Of a stretch of DNA of 5,527 nt, positions 1-5,089 are shown in pieces. The notes beneath the pieces were generated by a model. It was not told the origin of the DNA and ran no database searches. It saw only the letters and a program-made list of their open reading frames with translations. Source of the DNA: Acinetobacter sp. N54.MGS-139 (GTDB taxonomy: Bacteria > Pseudomonadota > Gammaproteobacteria > Burkholderiales > Burkholderiaceae_F). The DNA lies in assembly GCA_000980495.1 (NCBI GenBank), contig LARN01000073.1:1-5527 (forward strand), given 5' to 3'. Every line of letters begins with the position of its first letter. The first letter of the stretch is position 1. The position numbers and the translations under genes were made by a program.

Positions 1-42
1 TTCAGATAAGACGGGATTAAATTTGCGGGTACGACCGGCCAT
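1..42 (-). CDS. 5' end of an unidentified leftward gene (partial)
   Basis: Only the first 14 codons are in the window, reading MAGRTRKFNPVLSE from an ATG at 42-40 and running off the left edge with no stop. The start is supported by a strong Shine-Dalgarno, GGAGG at 53-49, six bases before the ATG, and by a TATAAT box further upstream (71-66). The short basic N-terminus (R4, R6, K7) is compatible with a DNA-binding protein or a transposase, but 14 residues cannot identify a family and I do not assign one. It is divergent from the AAA+ ATPase gene, whose 5' end is damaged, so the arrival of this gene may be connected with that damage. That link is inference. Confidence 0.6.
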   Translation of the reverse strand, partial: MAGRTRKFNPVLSE

Positions 43-64
43 GAAATTCCTCCATTCATGGCCG
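36..64. repeat. 10-bp perfect inverted repeat spanning SD and start codon
   Basis: CGGCCATGAA at 36-45 is the exact reverse complement of TTCATGGCCG at 55-64, with a 9-base spacer (46-54). In the leftward transcript the Shine-Dalgarno GGAGG falls in the loop and the ATG of the partial gene lies inside the stem. It could be a start-codon-masking hairpin or a dyad operator for a DNA-binding protein. If transcription starts near 59, as the TATAAT box suggests, part of the 5' arm would be missing from the RNA and only about six base pairs could form. That would favour an operator role. Confidence 0.6.
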
Positions 65-65
65 T

Positions 66-71
66 ATTATA
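66..71 (-). promoter_or_regulatory. candidate -10 box of the leftward partial gene
   Basis: The minus strand reads TATAAT at 71-66, an exact consensus -10, about 23 bases before the ATG at 42. The surrounding 65-115 stretch is markedly AT-rich. No good -35 is seen at 16-18 bp spacing: the best match is TTATCT at 15 bp. The promoter call therefore rests mostly on the -10 box and its position. The plus strand has a TATACT at 109-114 that could serve the ATPase gene, also without a good -35. Confidence 0.45.
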
Positions 72-103
72 CTTCTTATTCTAATTAGATAACGTAATTA
101 TAG

Positions 104-258
104 AAATTTATACTAGTCACCGCCTTCATCTTCTTCACTCTTGCTTACCGAAACCTGAGAAGAGCTCTGAACTCTTTCAGTTATTCGGATCGAGGCTTTT
201 TCCTGGTGCTGGAGGTCATTGCAAAAACGTTGGACTTGCCTTTGGAAAGGTCCAAGAA
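104..258 (+). pseudogene. out-of-frame 5' remnant of the tandem AAA+ ATPase gene
   Basis: Frame +2 is open from just after a TAG at 101-103 and reads protein-like sequence, including FFLVLEVIAKTLDLPLERSKK up to 259. It has no ATG; the only possible starts are late GTG or TTG codons. The residue pattern (hydrophobic helix, then xLDLPxxxxKK, then GPDGKLIRM in frame +1) reads as one continuous polypeptide if one A is restored in the AAGAAATG at 254-261. From memory, members of this family carry such a helical N-terminal region of roughly 150 or more residues before the first ATPase module. Here it stops abruptly around 104-115 in promoter-like AT-rich DNA. I read this as a truncated and frameshifted 5' end. 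A sequencing error could explain the frameshift but not the missing start. Confidence 0.6.
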
Positions 259-1854
259 ATGCTCGGGCCTGATGGCAAACTTATACGGATGGCAATCTTC
301 GGCGTAGACAGAGAGTCTTCTAATATCGATTTCGAGGACTATTTTGAATCGAAGTCCGGTATTTCCTTCTTTGATCTCTTCTTCGGGAAAATCGACAAGA
401 AGCAGCTTGTAAGTTCGATTCTCACTCCCTGCAATAAGTCCCGTCTCACACTCGATGACGTCAAGTATCTGCCGGTGATTGATTCCTTGGTCGTTCCGTT
501 TTTGAAAGGAATTAAAGAAGAGGGGCCGAGAGGCGTCAATGTTCTTTTGTACGGTCCTCCGGGCTCCGGAAAGACGGAATTAGGAAAGCTGTTGATTGAA
601 CAAGCCGGTAAAAAAGCCTATACCTTGAAGCTCGGAAGAGAAGAAAAGGTTTTGGCATGCTGGGAGCGTGCTTGCAAGTTAAGCCGAAACGACGCCGGCA
701 CAGCAATCCTGATTGATGAGGCTGATGACGTTTTCAACAGTGATCTGGTTCAAGGAACGACAGATCGCACGAATAAAGCGCGCATCAATGCCGCACTCGA
801 AAACAGCAAAAAGCTGACGGTCTGGACAACGAACTCCTTGCGTTCTATGGATGCTGCCATCATCCGAAGATTCCATTTTGTGCTGAAGGTCGGTTATCCG
901 CCTCGGGCCCAAATGGAAAAACTCGCACAGGGTGCGTTAGCCAAATCTTTGTCCGAGGAAAACATCAGCCGCCTTGTGAATACGGAAAATCTTTCTCCGG
1001 CACTTGTCGCGCAAGTCGGAGAGATCGTGGACAACCTACAAGGCAACAAAGTTAAGTTTCCGGAAGATTCTTTAATGAGCCTGCTCGAAGACATTCTTAA
1101 GGCACAAGGTTTTGGGCAACTGGCTGCCGCAACGAAGAAAATCAGAAAGTTCGACCCGGCTTTAAGCAATTCTGATACGGATTTGGAAGCTTTATCGGAA
1201 GGCCTCAAAGAAGCCGGCGCCGGAAGGCTATGTCTTTACGGTCCACCGGGCACTGGTAAAACTGAATTTTGCCATTGGCTCGCAAAGAAGCTTGAGCGGC
1301 CCCTGATCATGAAGAAGGCTTCTGATCTTTTGAACTGTTATGTCGGAGGGACGGAGCACAATATTGCAGCTGCCTTTGAAGAAGCAAAAAGAGAAAACGC
1401 TGTCCTTCTCTTCGATGAAATTGATTCCTTCCTTCAGGATCGAAGAACCGCGAATCATTCTTGGGAGGTTACGCAAGTCAACGAGTTTTTGACTCAGATG
1501 GAGTCTTATGAAGGCTACCTCGTGGCAACAACGAACCTTTTGGATCTGATGGATAACGCTTGTCTGAGAAGATTCGACTTGAAGGCCAAACTGGACTACA
1601 TGACTGATGATCAGGCAGAAGAAATGTACAGAAGACTGGCGCAAAAGTGGAAATTCTCTGTCGGAGACGAAGTGAACAATCTGCGGAAAATCAGAAATCT
1701 TTCTCCGGGAGATTTTGCAGCCATCGACAGAAGACTTCGTTTCACCAAAGTTGTTTCCGGAGAAAAGATTGTGGATATGCTGAAAGTTGAAGCTCAGCTG
1801 AAGGAGGGGCAGTTTTCTGCCGCCAGAAGGACCATCGGATTTTTGGACAACTGA
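259..1854 (+). CDS. tandem AAA+ ATPase (two modules), N-terminally truncated
   Basis: The protein has 531 residues and two AAA+ modules. Module 1 has Walker A GPPGSGKT (99-106), Walker B ILIDE (150-154), sensor-1 TTN (190-192) and RRF (203-205). Module 2 has Walker A GPPGTGKT (328-335), a YVG pore-loop-like motif (361-363), Walker B VLLFDE (382-387), sensor-1 TTN (424-426) and LRRFD (436-440). Both look able to bind and hydrolyse ATP. Only module 2 shows the aromatic pore loop typical of substrate-threading AAA+ proteins. It resembles a proteobacterial family of double-AAA proteins (COG0464-like) of unknown function, recalled from motif style and not searched. No signal peptide or membrane segment is seen, so it is cytosolic. 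The ATG at 259 is the first in frame since the TAA at 82-84, with a modest AAGG (247-250) eight bases ahead. Coding-like sequence in another frame just upstream suggests the native protein was longer, so this may be a pseudogene or a shortened but translated form. Confidence 0.85.
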   Translation: MLGPDGKLIRMAIFGVDRESSNIDFEDYFESKSGISFFDLFFGKIDKKQLVSSILTPCNKSRLTLDDVKYLPVIDSLVVPFLKGIKEEGPRGVNVLLYGPPGSGKTELGKLLIEQAGKKAYTLKLGREEKVLACWERACKLSRNDAGTAILIDEADDVFNSDLVQGTTDRTNKARINAALENSKKLTVWTTNSLRSMDAAIIRRFHFVLKVGYPPRAQMEKLAQGALAKSLSEENISRLVNTENLSPALVAQVGEIVDNLQGNKVKFPEDSLMSLLEDILKAQGFGQLAAATKKIRKFDPALSNSDTDLEALSEGLKEAGAGRLCLYGPPGTGKTEFCHWLAKKLERPLIMKKASDLLNCYVGGTEHNIAAAFEEAKRENAVLLFDEIDSFLQDRRTANHSWEVTQVNEFLTQMESYEGYLVATTNLLDLMDNACLRRFDLKAKLDYMTDDQAEEMYRRLAQKWKFSVGDEVNNLRKIRNLSPGDFAAIDRRLRFTKVVSGEKIVDMLKVEAQLKEGQFSAARRTIGFLDN

Positions 1855-1870
1855 AACTTGTTCTAAGACA

Positions 1871-1900
1871 AAAATAAAGCGGCTCTTTTTGCGGAGCCGC
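1871..1900 (-). terminator. distal terminator hairpin of the cytochrome operon
   Basis: GCGGCTC (1879-1885) pairs with GAGCCGC (1894-1900) around an 8-base loop. On the minus strand the stem is followed by TTTATTTTT (1878-1870 region), the expected form of an intrinsic terminator for leftward transcription. On the plus strand it is followed by A's, so it is a poor terminator for the ATPase gene ending at 1854. An alternative pairing, TTTTTGCGG with CCGCAAAAA (1886-1905), overlaps it. Confidence 0.65.
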
Positions 1901-1928
1901 AAAAAACTCCCGAGGAGAGACGGGAGTT
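1901..1928 (-). terminator. proximal terminator hairpin of the cytochrome operon
   Basis: AACTCCCG (1905-1912) pairs perfectly with CGGGAGTT (1921-1928), with loop AGGAGAGA. Leftward, the stem runs directly into T's (1904-1901), which makes a textbook intrinsic terminator 25 bases past the cytochrome stop codon. Rightward, a T6 run occurs only at 1940-1945, about 11 bases after the stem, so any activity for the ATPase transcript would be weak. Confidence 0.75.
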
Positions 1929-1952
1929 GGAGGGAAAAGTTTTTTGATGTGA

Positions 1953-2309
1953 CTAGGGCACGTTCATGTCAAAGCGTTTATCTTCAGCATTCTTATGGCA
2001 CTGACGGCAATACAGAACGCTTTGTTCGTGCTCTTTATGGCAGAGTGTGCAGCGAAGCTGTCCGGCATGAGAATCATGCGGATTTAAAGCCACTTTCTTG
2101 GCAGCAGAAGCAGCTGCGAGATCCTGATAATTATGGCATTTCATGCATGCTTTGGACTTGGCAGCAGCTGCCGGTGCGGAAGAATTGTGGCATTGTTCGC
2201 AGGTCACGCCTTTCTGCATATGCTTAGCCATGGTGGGTGCGGCTTGAGCAGTGCAGAAGGCGCCGGCTAAAACAATCGCTGCGGCGGCAATGAGGCGGTT
2301 TAATTTCAT
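1953..2309 (-). CDS. periplasmic small tetraheme c-type cytochrome
   Basis: This 118-residue protein has four CXXCH haem-attachment sites: CEQCH (37-41), CMKCH (55-59), CTLCH (87-91) and CRQCH (101-105). Other histidines (H30, H78, H81, H94) could be distal axial ligands for bis-His haems. The N-terminus is a Sec signal peptide: K2 and R5, a hydrophobic core at about 6-18, and an AQA site at 21-23. The mature protein of about 95 residues would be exported and haem-loaded in the periplasm. Size and motif spacing fit the small tetraheme cytochrome c3-like group, which corresponds to the haem domain of flavocytochrome c fumarate reductases. Here it is a separate gene 51 bases downstream of the flavin subunit on the same strand. 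The natural role is electron transfer from a quinol-oxidising membrane partner to that flavoprotein. GGAAG at 2320-2316, six bases before the ATG, supports the start. Haem number is direct from sequence; the partner is inferred from context. Confidence 0.93.
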   Translation of the reverse strand: MKLNRLIAAAAIVLAGAFCTAQAAPTMAKHMQKGVTCEQCHNSSAPAAAAKSKACMKCHNYQDLAAASAAKKVALNPHDSHAGQLRCTLCHKEHEQSVLYCRQCHKNAEDKRFDMNVP

Positions 2310-2328
2310 TTTTATCTTCCGTTTTTGG

Positions 2329-2348
2329 CCCGGACCTTGCGGTCCGGG
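2329..2348 (-). other. intercistronic hairpin with GCAA tetraloop
   Basis: CCCGGACC (2329-2336) and GGTCCGGG (2341-2348) form a perfect 8-bp GC-rich stem. In the operon transcript its loop is GCAA, a GNRA-type tetraloop. It sits between the flavoprotein stop (2361-2363) and the cytochrome Shine-Dalgarno (2320-2316). On the transcribed strand it is followed by CCAAAAACGG and has no U-tract, so it does not look like a terminator. It more likely stabilises or punctuates the dicistronic mRNA and may tune the relative amounts of the two subunits. Confidence 0.7.
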
Positions 2349-2360
2349 ATTTTCTAGACG

Positions 2361-3941
2361 TTACTTACCGGCTTTTACATCGGCAAGAGCGTTGTCAGCA
2401 GCTAAGCGGCCGCTGGTCATAGCGAACGAAGAGGCAGAACCTTCGCAGCGGAGGTCGTAAGAAGAGTCATACAAACCGCCGATATCCTGACCGACAACAT
2501 AGAGGTTGTCGATCACGTCGCCCTGCGGATTGAGAGCCTGGAACTTCGGATTGACGGTGACGCCGCCCAAAGTCAGGAAGAATGCGCGGATGCCTTTCAG
2601 AGCATAGTACGGGCCTTTTTCCATATTGAAGGTGGCGAGGTGTTCGGGCAGACGACCGAATTCCGGATCTTTACCTGCCTTAGCGTACTCATTAACCTTC
2701 TTCATGGTTTCCTTCAGGTTTTCCGGAGGAACACCGATCTGTGCAGCGAGGTCGTCAATTGTATCGGCCTTGAATGCCCAGCCTCTCTGCTGACCGATTT
2801 CGAATGTCTTCGGAAGGGCTTTCAGAGGAACACCGGCCATAACGATAGCGTTGAACGGAAGCAAAGCACCCTTGTTGACCAGTTGGTCATATTTCTGCTG
2901 GTCGATAATGTTGTACATCACGCCGCCGGCGCTTGTCATGGCGTTGTAAACGTCAACGAACACAGAGCCGCGGGATTCGTTGAAGAAGCGTTTGCCGTGC
3001 TGGTCGACCCAAAGCCAGGGCTGAGCCAAAGCGCAGCGGCCTTGTTTGAGTTCGTCAGCGCCCATGAACTGGTTGATCGGGGGCAAGTCGGCAAGGTACG
3101 GAGCGTTACCGGCAATGGTGTGCATGCCTTTGACGCCGGCACCGACTAACTGAGCCATCTGGATGCCGTCACCGGTACGGCCGTCGCCGTTCTTACCGTC
3201 GGTGACCGGACCGCGATACCAAACCGGTTCGAACATGCCGAGCGCAGAGGAGTCGTTCACATACTTGGCGAGCATTTCTTTGTTGGATTCGAAACCGCCG
3301 GTAGCGATGATGACTTTCTTAGCTTTAACGATGACTTTTTCGCCTTCGCCGTCAACAGCTTCAACACCTACCACTTTACCGTTTTCAACGATCAGTTTCT
3401 TGGCCGGGGTTTCGGTGAGGATTGTGCCGCCTTTGGCGCGAACTTCCTTAGCGAAGCGCTGGATGATGCCGGCAGCACCGCCTTTGAACAAGTGCCATGT
3501 CATCAGGGATTCATCTTTCGGATACATGGTGCGGATGCCGCGCATCTGAGCGCCTTTGTCCATAACCCAGTCAATGGTCTTTCCGGATTCTTCAATCAGA
3601 ACACGAAGGACGTGCGGGTCAGCGCGATAGTGATGGTACTGCAGAGCGGCAGTAAGAACCTGGTCAACGGTGGTGTTGATGTTGTGTTCCTTCTGATAAC
3701 GGGTGCCGACGCCAAGACTTCCTTCAGGGAAGTTTCCGCCGCCGCCCAGGGCAGCTTCTTTTTCGAGGACGATCGGTTTAGCGCCTTGGTCAACTGCGCT
3801 CTGAGCTGCTGCCAAACCGGACAGGCCGCCCCCGATGATAACGAGGTCGGTCTCATAAACCTGCGTTGCGAATGCAGGAAGCGAGAAAGTGGTGAGTAAA
3901 GAGGCTGCGATAGCAGATGTAAGCAGACTTCTACGAAGCAT
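2361..3941 (-). CDS. secreted FAD-dependent reductase, flavocytochrome c / fumarate reductase flavin-subunit family
   Basis: The protein has 526 residues. The signal peptide runs to about residue 25 (AFA, 23-25, before T26). R3-R4 followed by SLL gives a Tat-like twin-arginine pattern, though Sec export is also possible. The dinucleotide-binding fold starts at 31 with GGGLSG (37-42) and an acidic E60 for the adenine ribose, then a Gly-rich GGGGN (66-70). ATGG at 213-216 and LYVVGQDIGG near the C-terminus complete an FAD_binding_2-type flavoprotein. In fumarate reductases of this family a His precedes the conserved T-x-G-G; here L456 is in that place (LTLGG, 456-460). R498 (DLRCEGSA) aligns by eye with the family's substrate-binding Arg, and R324 lies in GKRFFNESRG. 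It is probably a periplasmic reductase of an organic acceptor, but the substrate is not evident. AAGGAG (3954-3949), seven bases before the ATG, supports the start. It is the first gene of an operon with the tetraheme cytochrome and is divergent from a LysR regulator. Confidence 0.93.
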   Translation of the reverse strand: MLRRSLLTSAIAASLLTTFSLPAFATQVYETDLVIIGGGLSGLAAAQSAVDQGAKPIVLEKEAALGGGGNFPEGSLGVGTRYQKEHNINTTVDQVLTAALQYHHYRADPHVLRVLIEESGKTIDWVMDKGAQMRGIRTMYPKDESLMTWHLFKGGAAGIIQRFAKEVRAKGGTILTETPAKKLIVENGKVVGVEAVDGEGEKVIVKAKKVIIATGGFESNKEMLAKYVNDSSALGMFEPVWYRGPVTDGKNGDGRTGDGIQMAQLVGAGVKGMHTIAGNAPYLADLPPINQFMGADELKQGRCALAQPWLWVDQHGKRFFNESRGSVFVDVYNAMTSAGGVMYNIIDQQKYDQLVNKGALLPFNAIVMAGVPLKALPKTFEIGQQRGWAFKADTIDDLAAQIGVPPENLKETMKKVNEYAKAGKDPEFGRLPEHLATFNMEKGPYYALKGIRAFFLTLGGVTVNPKFQALNPQGDVIDNLYVVGQDIGGLYDSSYDLRCEGSASSFAMTSGRLAADNALADVKAGK

Positions 3942-4078
3942 CGTAATTCTCCTTGTTTTGTGGTTATTAAGTGGTGTACCGCTTGGTGTTTCTAGGAGTA
4001 TCTTAAGCGTGCCTTATGGAGATATACTTTGCGCAAGTTGCACTCCTATCTTTGCATTGTTGACAAAGGGTTATCGCT
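3942..4078. promoter_or_regulatory. divergent control region between flavoprotein operon and LysR gene
   Basis: This 137-bp intergenic region must carry promoters for both directions. It contains an inverted repeat TAGGAGT (3993-3999) / ACTCCTA (4042-4048), a perfect palindrome TTGCGCAA (4029-4036), and TATACT (4023-4028), which on the opposite strand gives TATATC (4026-4021). Possible -10 boxes for the two directions therefore overlap. No convincing -35 is seen for either gene, which is common for activator-dependent LysR-controlled promoters. Exact start sites cannot be read from the sequence. Confidence 0.55.
4030..4042. promoter_or_regulatory. candidate LysR-type operator (T-N11-A)
   Basis: The 13 bases TGCGCAAGTTGCA form TGC-N7-GCA, a T-N11-A dyad of the sort bound by LysR-family proteins. 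It overlaps the TTGCGCAA palindrome and lies just downstream of a possible rightward -10 (TATACT, 4023-4028). A regulator bound here could repress its own gene. T-N11-A is a loose motif, so the call is tentative. Confidence 0.35.
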
Positions 4079-5047
4079 GTGGCGGACATTACCAAACTTT
4101 CTATTGACGATACGAGGTTTCTTGCGGAGCTAGAAAAGACGGGCGTTTTGCTTCGCGCGGGGTTGTTGTTAAATTTGTCTCCGTCTTCCTCAAGCAGGAA
4201 CTTTTCTCGGATACGTTCGTACTTTCCGCAGGAAATTTTTAGACAAATGGAAGGAATCTGGGTGCCGACAAACTACTACCTGCAGATCAAGCCGCAGATT
4301 CATCAGATTTTGGAAGCTTCTGAAGCGATGATGGATATGCAGTTTGATCCGAGTCAATCCACAAGGACTTTTGTCTTGAGCTCAGTGATGACCGAAATCT
4401 CTGTCGTGATTTCCGGTGTACTGCCGAAAATGATTGAAAGAGCGCCGAAAGTACGATTAGACCTGAGCAAGCACGACAATGAGATCGCCGCTGTAAGTGA
4501 AGGCAAAGCGGATTTTGCGGTAATCACGGACGTTGATCTGGCGCCGGATCTCCACCGAATGAAGCTTTACCCGCTGGATCGTGTGTTGCTTGTCAGGAAG
4601 GGGCATCCACTTACGCAACTCAAAGGTCCTTTGTTAACTCGATACCTTCAAGTTTATGACCGTGTATCTATTCGGACAGGTCGGTCCGCATCCTGGGTCG
4701 GCCCTGAGCAAGGCTTATTCCAATACGAAAGGTTTATGGAACACACGAGGTTTTCTACGTCGCGTTTCTATTCTGCATGGGGCGCTATTGAGAAGACGAA
4801 TTTGATTTCGGTTTGCGGCTGGCGTGCTGCAGAGATGGCAATGAAGGCCTATAAGTTAACGGCGCTTCCCTTGCCAATTGATTTTGAAGAGACCGAAAAA
4901 TGGAATGTTCTGATTTGGTCGAACAGCAAGCACCGAGATCCGGCGCATAAATGGATGAGAGGGCTCTTTAAAGAATGGGCGATTGAAGATGCCGAGCGAA
5001 TGAAGAAACTCAAAGAAAAAGACCTCGGTGTTCCGAAATATAAATAA
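4079..5047 (+). CDS. LysR-type transcriptional regulator, atypical HTH
   Basis: The protein has 322 residues. Residues 10-64 follow the LysR winged-helix layout: a first helix around 12-20, a recognition region near 33-46 with S34-R40-R44 in place of the usual SQPAVSRQI pattern, then EIFRQMEGIWVPT (52-64) matching the conserved LFxR...PT element. A linker helix follows (about 66-87). Residues 92 to about 300 form a substrate-binding-like effector domain. The HTH lacks the common double-Ala and SQ-x-x-S signature, so this is a divergent member. The start is GTG at 4079 with AAAGGG (4065-4070) eight bases upstream; the next in-frame ATG is codon 57 and would remove the HTH. The gene is divergent from the flavoprotein-cytochrome operon, which it very likely controls, and may also control itself. 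The inducer is unknown but could be the reductase substrate. Confidence 0.85.
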   Translation: MADITKLSIDDTRFLAELEKTGVLLRAGLLLNLSPSSSSRNFSRIRSYFPQEIFRQMEGIWVPTNYYLQIKPQIHQILEASEAMMDMQFDPSQSTRTFVLSSVMTEISVVISGVLPKMIERAPKVRLDLSKHDNEIAAVSEGKADFAVITDVDLAPDLHRMKLYPLDRVLLVRKGHPLTQLKGPLLTRYLQVYDRVSIRTGRSASWVGPEQGLFQYERFMEHTRFSTSRFYSAWGAIEKTNLISVCGWRAAEMAMKAYKLTALPLPIDFEETEKWNVLIWSNSKHRDPAHKWMRGLFKEWAIEDAERMKKLKEKDLGVPKYK

Positions 5048-5064
5048 GCGGCCGTGAAGGCCGC
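5048..5064. terminator. hairpin between convergent LysR gene and fabI
   Basis: GCGGCC (5048-5053) and GGCCGC (5059-5064) form a perfect 6-bp GC stem around GTGAA, directly after the regulator's TAA (5045-5047). On the minus strand it is followed by TTATTTATATTT, so it fits an intrinsic terminator for leftward fabI. On the plus strand no U-tract follows, so termination of the LysR transcript here is less certain. Confidence 0.6.
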
Positions 5065-5089
5065 CCATTGAGAACTAGAGCGCTAATGA

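Noticed and set aside
85..258. In-frame (+1) upstream extension of the ATPase from the stop at 82-84
   Set aside because: This frame has no ATG, GTG or TTG before 259 and its translation is less protein-like than frame +2 over the same bases.
251..262. Programmed -1 ribosomal frameshift joining the two ATPase frames
   Set aside because: CAAGAAA is not a standard X-XXY-YYZ slippery site, no downstream hairpin is evident, and the upstream frame has no start codon. A deletion is simpler.
1228..1902. Open frame of 224 codons on the minus strand opposite the ATPase gene
   Set aside because: It lies fully antisense to the second AAA+ module, whose motifs are clearly conserved in the plus frame. 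The antisense product shows no recognisable domain.
1889..2227. Rightward open frame of 112 codons over the terminator and the cytochrome
   Set aside because: It is antisense to the four-haem cytochrome gene and starts within a terminator hairpin.
2640..3149. Open frame of 169 codons on the plus strand opposite the flavoprotein, and a similar one at 3492-3899
   Set aside because: Both are antisense to a well-supported FAD protein and arise from its codon bias. No ribosome site or domain supports them.
4060..4065. Exact TTGACA, a possible -35 box for the LysR gene
   Set aside because: It lies only 13 bases before the GTG start, so its -10 would fall inside the coding region, where no TATAAT-like sequence is found at 16-18 bp.
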